From Vitellaria paradoxa (taxonomy: Eukaryota > Streptophyta > Magnoliopsida > Ericales > Sapotaceae), in assembly GCA_019916065.1 (NCBI GenBank), contig CM034234.1:14676520-14740519 (forward strand): a stretch of 64,000 bases of DNA, given 5' to 3'. A program made the translations under genes and the position numbers. Below are positions 21,672-33,513 of this stretch, in pieces; within the stretch, counting starts at the first letter, position 1, and every line of letters begins with the position of its first letter. The notes below the pieces were generated by a model. It worked only from the letters and a program-made list of their open reading frames with translations. It searched no databases and had not been told where the DNA came from.

Positions 21672-22440
21672 GGTAGCTTGTTTGTGAGCTATATGTACGT
21701 ATATATAAATACATAGAACCAACGCAGTGGCTGCTTCACGTCTATTCACTAACACATGCACTGGACGTCTACTATATTCTTTGTAAAGCAAGCCTTCAAA
21801 GGCAAAATGATAAAATTCTAATTGATAAATTCTAGCTCTCTCTTTCTAGAATTAATCCAATTTATATCTTTATTTTGAGTAAGGTTAAATAACTCTACTT
21901 TGTTGTACTTTGACTGGATGGAAAGAAAGTACGAAGGTAAAATAGTAAACATCTTACTACAAAAGTAAAATAATTGAACTTAATATTCTACTTTATTGAA
22001 GATTTCCAGCTCTTTTTTTTTTTTTTAACTTTCTCTTGCAAGGAAAAATAAGTTGTTTTAATAATTAAAAAAAAATCAAAAAGAGACATAGCCTGTGCTT
22101 GTTTACGAGATTCAGCAAGCGTAAGTAATTGTTTGGTCTCTAAAATGAAGTGGAGATGGGCTATTTTGGAAAGGGGGGAAAAACAACAAAAAAGAAGTTA
22201 GCTTCTTTTTTCTTGTTTTTTATTTTATAACTAGTTACTAGCTAGTTATTAAAAAATTAATTTTTTTTATTTAAGAAGAGAAAAAAATTAATTTTTTAAA
22301 AACTAACTTTTTAATTTTTTGTTAATTTGATATTTTTACCTTTCAATGTTTAAAAAAAAATTTAAATATAAAAAGGTAAATTTAATCATTTTAGTAAAAG
22401 TCAAAAAGTTAGTAGGTGATGGAATTCTTCCAAAAGATCA
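21672..22440. other. Upstream region of the dioxygenase, AT-rich
   Basis: On the minus strand a TATA-like run (about 21702-21712) lies some 30-40 bases before the ATA codon, where a promoter would be expected. The rest has no open frame of interest. Confidence 0.4.
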
Positions 22441-23150
22441 CTTAGCTTGGTTTGGTTATAGAAAAGTTTTTTTTTTAATTTTTTGTACTTTTTTTATCAA
22501 AATTTGATTTTAATCCGTTTGGGTAAAAGTTATCTTGGGTAAAAAAGTAATGAATTAAAAAGCTAACTTTTTTTTTTATATTTTTCCAACTTTTATCCAA
22601 ATGGACATGAATTTTACTTAAAAAGCTATAACTTCTAAGAAAAAAAAATTAAATTTTGATGAAAAAAATCATATAAGACAAAAAAAAATTATAAGAAAAG
22701 CAAAATGCATTTTTTTTTTAGCCAAACGAAGCTTTGTCTCAAGGCACATCTAAGGAATAAGACAAATTATTTCATCTGAATTTGAGTTCGCTTGGTTTGA
22801 TTAAAAAATTGGTTTCTAATTTTTTTTAATCTTTTTTTTCATCTTATATGTTTTTTTTAATCAAAATTTAATTTTTCTTTATACAAATTGTAACTTTTAA
22901 GCGTCTTAAATCTATTTATTTGGGTAAGAGAAAAAGTAATGAAAAACTAATTTTTTTAATTTTTTCCTACTTTTACCTAAATGAATATGAATTTTTCGTT
23001 TTTTTTTTCTTTTTTTTTTTTATGAATGCGATTAGCATACTTAAAAGTTACAACTTCTATAAAAATTAAAATTTCATAAAAAAAAGTTATATAAAACAAA
23101 AAAATTAAAAAAGGCGAAATAACTTTTTTTTTTTTTAAGCCAAATCAAGC
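22441..23150. repeat. Two tandem copies of a MITE-like unit
   Basis: Copy 1 (about 22441-22765) and copy 2 (about 22788-23185) each start GCTTGGTTTGRTTA and end RAGCCAAAYSAAGC, an inverted match. Each is followed by TTTGTCTCAAGGCACA and AAGGAATAAG. The shared flank shows that the element and its flank were duplicated together. Confidence 0.6.
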
Positions 23151-23589
23151 TTTGTCTCAAGGCACAGATAAGGAATAAGAGAAATTATTTTATATGGCTG
23201 CCATATCAAAATACGTAATTTATAATTTATGTATACATGATAAATGTAAAAATATTTAAATTATAGTAAAAACTATTTTATTTTTCCTGGATTTGTAAAA
23301 ATTATTTTTGAATGACGGTTAAGTGACACCAATAAATTTTTTCCAAACTATACCTGAACCTCGTGAATATTAGGCTAATTACACCTAGACCTCTTGAACA
23401 TTTGAACTTTACACTTAGATCCTTATTCTCAAATGTTTGTAACACTTAGATTCATTCGTTAATTTTTTCCGTTAACTATACTGTAAAATGACGAGAATAT
23501 CTCTGACTTAGTAACACTTCCCCCCTCTCTCTCTCGCTGCACAGCTCTCACTATCTGTCTCTCTCTCTTTCTGTCACAGTTTTCCTTAT

Positions 23590-24660
23590 TATTGAAAATG
23601 ATTTATTTTATTTAATTATATTAATTTTATTAAATCTAATAATAATTTATTATTAAATTAAGTTATAATAATCATTTTATTAAAACTAATTATTATTAAA
23701 CATAAATATTTATAACATTAAATTAATTAATTTAAATATATTTTATTAAATTAATTAATCAAATAAATTTTAAATATATTTTATTGAATTCAATTAATTT
23801 AATATTTTTTAATAAAATCATATATTTATTTAAATAAAATTAATTTTATATTTTTCCCTTAATAAAACCACCATAACTATGTATACTATGTATGACATCA
23901 AATAATTAGCAATTCTAATTTTACACTAAGGTCCCGTTTGGTAACTTTTTATTTTTTTGTTTATGTTTTTAAAATTTTATAAACTTACAACAGAAATATA
24001 TTTATTAAATCTATTTATATTTTTTGTTTCCAAAAAAATGAAAATTTAAACAGAAAAACGTAAATAACAAAATATTTTTACTCTAGTTTTCTTGCTGCAA
24101 ACATTTTATAAACTTTAAAACTTTGTCTATTATTGTTACATCATATAAAATAAATTATTTTATTCAAATATTTTATTAAAATAAATTATTCTAATAAAAA
24201 TATAACTAAACTTATTTAATTAAATTAATTATATAAATTAACATGTAATGTATATTATTAAATTACTTTTAATAAATAATAAAACAAAATTTATTAATTA
24301 ATTTTAATGTAATAATTAATTTAATTTAATATAATAATAAATTTAATTCAATTTAATAATTCATTATTATTAAATTATTTGAAATAAATATCATAATTAA
24401 TTTAATAATTAATTTAACTTATATAAAATAATTAGTTATTAATATAATAATAAACTTAATTTAATTAAATAATTAATTATTATTAAATTATTTTAAATAA
24501 ATATCACAATTAAATTAAATAATTTACTTTATATAAAATATATTTTATTAAATTATTTTAATAAATAATTAAATTAGATTAATTTAGTATTTCAATATAT
24601 TTCATTAAATTGTTTTTAATAAATAATATAATTAAATTATAATTAATATATTTTTAATTT
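23590..24660. repeat. ATTAAATTA-rich low-complexity stretch
   Basis: Over a kilobase consists of nearly pure A and T in permutations of TTAATTTAATTA and TTATTAAATTA. It lies inside the MULE-like element. No coding signal is seen. Confidence 0.7.
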
Positions 24661-24972
24661 TTTTAACTTTCTTCAATTTATTTTTAATCTCCACCATCGC
24701 CCTTGTGCTGAACGACTCAGATGAAGTCGTGGGCAAAGTTTTCGAGTCCTGGTCCTTAAGGCGCAAGTGGTCTTGAAGCTAACGTAGACCACCGATTTGG
24801 GTTTTTCCTGGAATCAAGTCAGATCATGCAGTTGTTCTCTTCGATGGCCAACACCAAATTGGGTTTCTTGATGAGTGGAGGTGTTGGTGTGGCAAGAAGC
24901 CATTGTGGCGATGAGCGACTTTGGGCCTGGTAGATCTGGATTGCAGTGAAGTAACTTTGACCTGGTTGCACT

Positions 24973-25708
24973 TAAGGATGGCCAAATCGGCCGACCCGTT
25001 CGTACCCTACCCGATTCCCGCCCTAAACGGGTAGGGGATTCAGGAATTTTTTGGGGATCGGGTAGGGTATGGGGGCATTTTTTTAAAAAAATTCAGGATC
25101 CGGTAGGGTACGGGTATGAGTCTGTCCCCGCCCCGTACCCTACCCTACCTGTTCCCCCGACTCTCCCCATATTCTCGTGTATATATATAGATTTAATTTT
25201 TTAGTATATTTATTACTACAGATTTCTCAGTAAGGTAGGGAATTAAGATTTTGAGTTTTTTTATCTATCAGTTTCCTATTAAATTACTTTGTTTTCCAAT
25301 TTATAAAGAAACTATAAATTGAGATAGTCCAATTATGAATGTTTCTTTATTTACTTTTCCTATCTTGAACCATATAACCTATTAATATTGTCGGAAAATA
25401 AAAACCTAATAAGTGCTTTCTAAATATGTATGTATGGTATTTTTTGATTTTTTAAATATGCATTAAGATTCTGCTTTATTTTTTTATAAGTCATATTTTA
25501 GAATTTTTGTATTTTTATATTTTTATATTTTTTTCAATTCAGGTACCAGTTTCCCCATGGAGATCCCCGTTCCCCGTTTGGGTCAGGGATGGGTGGTAAA
25601 AATAAATCCCCAGTGGGGATCGAGTAGGGTATGGGGATTGATTTTAGTTTGGGGATCGGGTATGAGGATACGTGTACCCGTCCCCTACTTGCCCCATGCC
25701 CATCCCTA
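24973..25708. mobile_element. Non-autonomous hAT-type element, 736 bp
   Basis: The 8-bp target duplication GTTGCACT is exact on both sides (24965-24972 and 25709-25716). The ends are TAAGGATGGCCAAA and, inverted from the right, TAGGGATGGGCATG. Both subterminal zones are rich in GGGTAGGG, GATCGGGTA and CCCCGT words in opposite orientation. There is no transposase. The 8-bp duplication and TA(G/A)GGATGG ends are those of the hAT superfamily. Confidence 0.88.
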
Positions 25709-26459
25709 GTTGCACTGAAGCAGTAGCAACACCCAATTCAAATTCCTTCAAACAAGCAATCACCAACAACGTCGAAATCAAAAACCCCAAAAATCCCAAT
25801 TTAAGACCCCTAGTTTGGAATTTAATTAGTGCCTCAACAATTTGGGGAATCACCAAACAACGTCTGCACAACTGTACAAGAATAATTCGAAGAAGAAATA
25901 TTAGATTAATCAACAAAACTACAACAGCAGGGGAGGTTATGAGGAATTAGAATCAGGGAGGTTTAAGAACGGGTTTGTGAAGATGGGTTCGCTGTCTTAC
26001 AATCTCAGGTGACTTCCATGGCTACTGCCATTAATTCCAGCAAAATTAGGAGTCTTTTCAACAATTCTCATGCTACCTAAGTTCTTCTCGACGCTACCTA
26101 AGTTCGATTCTGGGAACAAGGAGGATGAAAAGAGGGAGGAGATTGAGCCACCGACGATGGAGTCAGATCTGATTCTTCATCTGCGTGTATATACATACAT
26201 ATATATATTATTAGGGGAAACGTTTAGACGAAGGAAATATGGTAATTTGTTAATTACTTATGAGTGATTACGTAGAATTATACATCGGGGCATTTTCATC
26301 ATTTTATGATATAAATCTAACCAACTAACACTGAAAGTTAACGGATAGATTTAAGTGTTACAAACATTTAGAAATAAGAGATTTAAGTGTAAGATTCAAA
26401 TGTTCAAAGAATTTAAGTGTAATTAGCTTAATGTTCAGCAGGTTTTACCATTTTTTCCC

Positions 26460-29260
26460 TTTTTTTTTTTTTTCCTAACAAGAACCTCCTCTATGGCATG
26501 TGGCAATATATATATATATATTGTTAGGGCGTAATATGAATTGCTTTAGTTGAAGCTTTTCCTTCCTGTGTATTTTTCTTTCGTATTTTCCTTTTTTTTT
26601 TAATAAAGTTGAAATATAGTACAAACCAATGATTATAAGCCTGTGACAAGCATTGGCAGTACATGAAATCTCAGATTTTGAGCCGATATAGGGGCCGTTT
26701 GGAGCTTCAAATAAGGGACATTTGGTGCTATGAAAAAGAAGAAAAATAAATAAAAATTTTCTTTAGTTAATTTTTTTTGACGTTAGGGGCAGTCACCAAA
26801 TTATATTTTTAAGATATGAATAGTAAAATTTTTTATTTTTCACATTTATTTTTTGATTTTTTAGATTCGTCAGAATAATTTTATATCATGATTTATTGAA
26901 AGATGTGAAAAATTTTTGAAATTTGTAAAAAAGTTATTAAGGTTGATAAAATGTTATTGGTGTTTATAAAAATTTATTGGGGTTTGTAATAAGTTGTTGG
27001 GATATGTAAATATTTATAAATTTATAATTATTTCACGAAGTATGAGAAGAGCAAAATGTGTTAAAAATTTTAGAGATTTTTAGAGATTTTCAGAGATTTT
27101 TAAAATTTTTTAATGATTTTCATTGTGACAAAGATTCCTTAAGTTAAAAAATCTGTACAAAATTTCAAAAGTTTCAACTTTTTTAAATTCTAAAAAATTC
27201 TAACTTTTTCAAAAAATATCTAAATTCGTTAGAACAAATTATTATAGTACATTCCAGTGAATTTTGGTATATTTTTAAAAAAGTTGGACTAATATTTGTT
27301 TCAAAAAATTTTACAAAACTTTAAAAGTTTTCAAGATTCTCCACTAAAATTTTATTATATGTTACTTTATATAATTTTTAACAAAATTTATATTAAATCA
27401 AATATAAACATTTCAACCATTATTTCAAAACAACTTTTTACACTCCAAATTTAAAAAATTTTCACTTTTGTTAGCTTTTGTCCTTTTCTTTTCTTATTTT
27501 TTCCTTTATTATTATTATTTTTTTTACCATTCCAAATGGCCTCGTAATGTTGCCTTTAAAATCCATCTATCAGTTTAGAATAGAAAAGAAAAAGAAAAAG
27601 AAAAAAATATTAGTTATGAAAGATGAAAAAAAATAGAAATAGTAATATTTTTTTATTTAAATTGGTATTTTTTAATTTTTAAAATCATCCTAAATATGCT
27701 ATTGAGAACAACATATTCAAGTTAATTATGCCTTCATGAATAACGACTTCGGATGGGTTAGTTTTTTTTTTTCTAGTTGTTTAAATGGCGCTAAATATAT
27801 TATTAAAAATAGCATATTCAATTTCACTGATATTTTTTTAATTATTTAAATCGCACTAAACATGCTGATAGAAGCAACATATTTAACTTGTTTGACATTT
27901 TTTTGTAATTATTTAAATCTATCTAAATATACTGTTAGGAGTAACATACTCAATTTAAATATAATTTTAGTGATAATAACTTTAGTACATGATTTATTTA
28001 AGAAAAATAAATTTAACTAACTTAATTGTAGAATTATCGCTTCTAACTCATATCTTTGGGCAAATTCCTCCCAAAATTGGTGTGCAAGAAACTTGTTATA
28101 TAGACAAAATACTAACTTTCGTTGTTTTATGTTTTACTAAACACCTAAAACATCATCATAAAGTTGATATTTCTTTTCACTAATTTTACTTCTCCCAACG
28201 AGGCCCAACTTTACAAAGCGGACAACTGTTATGCTGTATCTTGCTTGATCAACATTTTATAAAAATTAAATAATGAATTTTAAAAGTGAACTATGTGAAT
28301 TTTAATCTAAATATGAATCAATATTATTATAATTAAGGCAAATGATATTTATACTATAATCTTAATCTTTAATATTTAAAAAATATTATTTATTTTGAAA
28401 AAAAATTAATTTAAAAGTGTTAATCAATCATAGTTGTAAAAGTTCAGGTATTGTTTGGAGTTTTTACAAAAAATATTTTTATAAATCTTTATAAAATTTA
28501 AATTTTTTTATTCATTACTCAAATTACGAGACTTTAACTTTCACAATTTTATATAAATTTTCTTACTCTAAACACCCTCTTAATTAATTTCTATTACAAA
28601 CTTTAATATGGAGAATTTAAGATTTTAGTTTATTTACAATGTTGATAAAGATTTAATGATTGTTTGAAAGCTCAAAATTTATCAAAACTAACTAATTTTT
28701 ATTAATTTTTTGTACTTTCTTCCGATCGATTAAATTTAGGCATATATTACTTTTACATTAATATTTTTTATTTTACTAATACTTTTTCACCATCTAAACA
28801 CCGTTTTAGTATTATAATAAATTGAAAAGCTAAATTTTTAATTGTAATAATCAAAGAGTTATTTAAAAAAAATTAGGGTGTTAATTATAATTTATGCAAG
28901 TCATTGTTTAAAAAAATCTAAACTAAAATAAAATTACCAAAAAGGTTTCGTGCGGAAGGATGAAACTTGAAAAGTCACCAAGGGAAATTCTCCGCCAACA
29001 AATCAGATATCTGTGATGATCAAGGGGTTGCTTACTTTGCAACCGTTGGATTGACTTTAGCATCTGAGCTTCAGATCGTAAGATAAAATTTTTCACGTGA
29101 CTTTTAAAACTTCACGTGATTGAAAAACGAAGGAAACATGCGGGAGCAATTGTTTTTACAGATCCCTTTCACAAAATACAATTGTTTGAAATTAAAAACT
29201 GTGTCCGAATGCTGTGAGGGTTTGGCTGCACTGTGTGTTCAAAATTTTGGGTGAAAAAAT
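26460..29260. other. AT-rich intergenic region
   Basis: No gene is seen. A possible MITE spans about 26690-27545, with GGGGCCGTTTGGA at the left and TCCAAATGGCCTC at the right as imperfect inverted ends. A slightly less AT-rich patch lies at 28940-29110. Confidence 0.5.
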
Positions 29261-29269
29261 TAATTTTCA

Positions 29270-29990
29270 GGTATTTTAATTTGATGTTCAAATATAATTT
29301 GAATGTTAAAAAAATAATTTAACCAAAAAACAAAATTGTGGCTAAATTGTACTTGCCTTTTAAATGTTGAAAAAAAAGCAAATTTTATTCACAATTTTTT
29401 TTAATATACACCTATATTTTGTTAGAATATTAAAAAGTTTGAATCAGTCACTTTTCTTTCTTTATTTTTATTTTTTTAAGTAAACACTTGTATAAAAAAA
29501 TTGAACGATGCAAAAGCAATTTAATAAAAAAAAAATCTCGCTAAATTGGATTTGTCTTTTGAATGTTGGAAAAAAATAAAATTTATTTGCAATTTTTTTT
29601 AATATATACCTGTATAAAAAGTTTGTTACAATATTAAAAATTTTGAGCCAATCTTTTTCTTTTTTTTTTTTAAGTATACACTTGTGTAAAAAAAGTTGTT
29701 ATTATATTAAATTCTCTCTCTCAATTCTCACGAATTTGCACACCTTTTGAATGTTAAAAAAGCAATTTTAACTTGCACTTGTCTTTTTTTTTATTTTAAT
29801 ATATACCTGTATAAAAAGTTTGTAAGAATATTAAATTATTCTCGGAAGAAAATATAAACTCTTTCATTCTCTACACCAAATTTTTTTTTTCTCTTTTTTA
29901 CAATGAAAAAAAAAAAAAAACAGAGAGAAAAAGAAACTACATTGATTGTCTTGAGCCAGTGTCTTTCTCTCTGTTTTTTCTTTTTCTATG
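29270..29990. repeat. Diverged tandem repeat (about 190-220 bp)
   Basis: The block TTTGAATGTTGAAAAAA, then AATATATACCTGTATAAAAAGTTTGT and AATATTAAA recurs near 29340, 29555 and 29745, with a partial copy near 29985. Copies have diverged and contain poly-T tracts. Confidence 0.55.
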
Positions 29991-30120
29991 CCTGTATAAA
30001 AAATTTGTTAGGTATTATATTCTTCTTCTTAATTATATGATGTACAGAGCTACTTGTGTTGGCTGTTTTTTGTATACTGATTTCCGCTACAATATTTAGT
30101 TCTTTATTGCTGGAGTTGCG

Positions 30121-30345
30121 ATGCTTCGTTTTGTTTCTGCTACGATTTTGTTTTCTACTGCACTGTGGTTATTTTCTTCTTCTTTGTGGTTCCTTTCCAG
30201 ATTTTTTTTGCCTGGTTTAGTGATGGAAAAATCAGAGAATTCATGGAGGGGAAGAGAGTTGACTTCTGAGGATTTGACATTGTGGAAGGAGATTGGTGGG
30301 TTACGTTTTGGGGAAGCTACTAAGTTTGAACCAGCAGTGTATTAA
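30121..30345 (+). CDS. Short open frame, unknown (74 aa)
   Basis: The frame begins MLRFVSATILF with a hydrophobic stretch to about residue 32 (one membrane segment or signal anchor) and then a polar part, MEKSENSWRGRELTSEDLTLWKEI. Position 30200 (CTTTCCAG) resembles a splice acceptor, so the frame may be part of a longer spliced transcript that begins at the internal Met. I do not recognise it. The region around it is less AT-rich than its surroundings, which is the main reason to list it. Confidence 0.25.
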   Translation: MLRFVSATILFSTALWLFSSSLWFLSRFFLPGLVMEKSENSWRGRELTSEDLTLWKEIGGLRFGEATKFEPAVY

Positions 30346-31393
30346 AATGGTGATAAACATGGCTTCTGCGGGCCCACCTCGTAATTCATTCCCAACATGT
30401 GTCCAGGAGAATGAACTTCCAATATGATATTGCAAACTAATTTGTTACACAGGGGTTTTCAATGCGAACATCTTGTTTGGACAATTTCTTAGTTGTTACA
30501 AAAATTTGAAATTGCTGTAGATGGAAAAGTGAAGATCATGATTTGTTTTTTGGAAGTCTTGCGAGTAATTTTGTGTCTTAGTGTTTTTTGAAGTTGATTT
30601 GGCATCTTGCGTTAAGTCATCTCGATGGTTTATCAACTTCAAGTTGTTGTTAAGTTTTTATTTTAATTTTAGTCTAGTTCTGCCTAAAAAGTTAAGAATT
30701 AGTGACTTTTTCTTTGGTTTCTTTGTATGACTTGTGAGATTTTCTCAAAATTAACTATTTATGCTTCATTGTAGCAGCAGGGTATGTCATAAAATTTTTG
30801 TAATTTTTATTATTAATTTATTCTTTTTTACCTTTCAAAAAAAAAAAAAAGAAAGTATGTCCCATTGATTTGTGTAAATTCTTTTAATATTTTAATAAAA
30901 TTGTCTTTTACATTTAAAAAAAAAATAACCATGGTAGAGTAGAGTAGCAAACAATGTTTATCAGAAGATTAAAGAAATCTAAATCCAGTTATTCACATCA
31001 ACAGTGTATATTGGTTTATCTCTTTTGTAATAATATTGTTGTTTTTCTTGGGTTTTGGTCATTTTCATTGATTTATTAGATTGAGATGGTTTTGCTTAGT
31101 TTAAAAAAAAAAAAAAAAATTGGTTCCCTAACCGTTAAATAACATGAACTGGTTCCCCTTTTGCAAACTATTCTTACAATTTTTCACTCCAAATCTTTTT
31201 TTTTTTCTAAACGTCACAATCAGCAAAAGCAATTCATGACAAAAGACAAACTACAAGATTTCATCCATGGCCTGACAAATTCTTTCTAGCGTGTGATTCC
31301 ATTTCAGAAAAAGGATTGATTTCCAAACAAAAATTTAACATCAGAAACTCCATAATTTATACAATCTTAATATACACAAGAAGTCAGAGCCTG
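30346..31393. other. Intergenic, no gene recognised
   Basis: Moderately AT-rich. It contains several A and T homopolymer tracts near 30839, 30917 and 31101. The T tract at 31196-31206 could be the poly(A) tail, on the other strand, of the crooked-neck retrocopy next to it. Confidence 0.4.
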
Positions 31394-32825
31394 CTAATTC
31401 TCATCAGAAGTAATTTTTTGCTCTTTCCACTTATATGCACCCTCCAAGCCTTCAGATTTGAGGTCTGGGTTTCTTCAGAAAATAAATAGTCTATATATTC
31501 TTCGTTTGGGCCATCCTCGATTTCAATTTGCCGTCCCCTCTTGAGTTTCTTCAGTAGCTCAACCCTGACTAAACCAATGTCACCTAACTCATTAAAACTA
31601 GTCTCCATTTGCAACCACGTATCCAAAAGCATTGCTCTTTCTTCTTTCAATTCAGGTGCAGATGTTTTGTAATAGTTAACTGCTCTCTCAAACACCCTCT
31701 TACACGCTCAAGGCACAGGATCTTCTGATTTCCCAGAGACTCCTGGACAACATCAAGTCTGAACCCACGCCATCATTTTCCATATTAGATGCCTCAAACA
31801 GCGCATAACGACTCCACACCTTAAGGTGCTTTGTCCGGTCCAAATGTCTCTCATAAAGTTCTCTAGTCCTTCGATATTCACGTGCTTTAAAGTCAAAATC
31901 AATAAATGCCTTCCAAAATAACTCTAGCATATCTAGTTCAAGCTGTGTAATAGTAAGCTCAAAAATGGATCTGGCCCTTTCAGTTTCACCAAGAGATGTC
32001 TTCAGCTTGGCATACATAGCAATTCTCTATGGCCCACTCCAAATACTTCTCATAAAGCCAAATTTTCCTCCAAAAACTTCTCATAAAGCTAATTTTCCAC
32101 TGCCCACTCATAACAGCTCGTTACTCTTGCAACCTTTCAATTTTCATCTCAAACTTAGCAAAACGAATCCAAGCACTGGCTTTCAAGAGACACTACACAA
32201 ACCTCTCGAAAATAGTTCTAGCCCTCTCAATTTCATTGTACCTAAGTTCAAATTTGATGCAGGAGAGCCAACTCTGCTGGTCTGGCTCCCAAAACATCCA
32301 CCTCTCGAAGAGTTGTCGTGCACCTGTAACATTGCCCAACATCTCTTCCATTTGGATGTACTTGTACCACAACTGATCAACCCCAGGCAATTGGGTAACC
32401 CCTCGATCCCAAACGTTTTTCCCATGATTGATGAACTTGTTCTTCATCTCCACCTTGGCGTACTTCAACCATAGCGTGGGGTTCCAATAACCGACTTTTA
32501 TGGCTCATTCCGAGACCGAGCGGGCTCGATTGAAATCCTTCTAGGTCTCTTCCCACCAGGCGTACTTTGTCCAAACGCCGGTGTTCCATTGTGCTCGTCG
32601 AATAAGGTCCTCCGACTCCTTGCGCTTCCAAAGGCGATAATCATTCAGCTCAGAGACATTGGTGATTTTCTGATTCGGCGGTCGAATCTCGGCCTCTTGG
32701 TGCTCACATGCCTCCCGAAGAATCTACTCCACGGTGATCTGGATCCGCATAGTGGTTTTGTTCTTGACTCTTCTTTGTCGAGGAAGTTTCACCAATTGTT
32801 TGTTTATACCGGCGAAGAACCCTCT
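31394..32825 (-). pseudogene. Crooked-neck-like (CRNKL1/SYF3) splicing factor pseudogene
   Basis: Frames on the minus strand follow the HAT-repeat protein of the Prp19/NTC spliceosome complex in order: KLPRQRRVKNKT, ILREACEHQEAEIRPPNQKIT, the WTKYAWWEE repeat, [44 protein letters not shown], then a jump to [61 protein letters not shown] and EEYIDYLFSEETQTSNLK. The middle HAT repeats, roughly 300 residues, are missing. Frame breaks and stops occur (for example CAG to TAG before ILREA, a 1-nt loss near the C-terminus). No intron is evident and a T tract lies about 190 bases beyond the stop, so a retrocopy is likely. Confidence 0.85.
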
Positions 32826-32935
32826 TGGTTTGGTTCCATCCTCTTTCTCTGCTTCTTTGTGAAAAGTTTTATTAAAATTATCTTCTTCAGAAACCCTAAT
32901 CAAAGCCCCTGAGTTGTGTTGCAAAGCATCAAAAC

Positions 32936-33482
32936 TGTGACATTCTAATTTTTATTATATTATTAATTTTATTTTATTTTATACCTAAAAATTTTAATTG
33001 CATTAATTTGATATTATTTTAAATTTTTTATTAGCTTTAATTGAAATAATATAATACTTTTATGATTTGTTTAATTTTAATTTAAATAAAATAGTAGATA
33101 AATTATAAAAGTGATACATGTGCATATATGTGTGGAGTAAATAATGGCACATATGCGTACAGGTGGAGGGTGTAATGATGATGGGTGTGTATGTGTAAAG
33201 CCACTTGGAAACTTACAAAAAAAAAAAAAAAAAAAAAAAAGAGATAACGACTAAGGTTGGCAGTTGAAGACTTACCATTTGCCTATACATATATGTGTGT
33301 GTGCATATGCGCGCGCGCATATATACATTTGAGACAAAAAAGAATAGGAGGGAAGAAAGTGATAGTAAAAAAAGGGCAAAGTTTAAGAGACTTTGGACCA
33401 AAATTTTAAGGTATGTTATTTTATTTTGTTGACTTACAAAAATAATTTTATGAAAGTTGGTAGTGGAAGACTTGCCATTTGC

Positions 33483-33513
<31 letters not shown>

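Larger units (their letters stand above)
23345..26455. mobile_element. MULE-like element with long terminal inverted repeats
   Basis: The left arm (about 23345-23475) and right arm (about 26320-26455) are inverted copies over more than 110 bases. Shared blocks are GCTAATTACACYTARA, GAACATTTGAA, TTACACTTARAT, AAATGTTTGTAACACTTA and CGTTAACTTT/GTTAACGGA. Long arms of this kind with a non-transposase interior are typical of non-autonomous Mutator-like elements. The interior has an AT-only stretch (23590-24660) and a gene-like, less AT-rich stretch (24690-26170) which I do not recognise, with a hAT-type element nested in it. Exact ends and target duplication could not be fixed. Confidence 0.6.

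Noticed and set aside
21462..21791. 109-codon frame as a separate small protein
   Set aside because: Its second half is dioxygenase exon 1 and its first part lies upstream of a TATA-like run.
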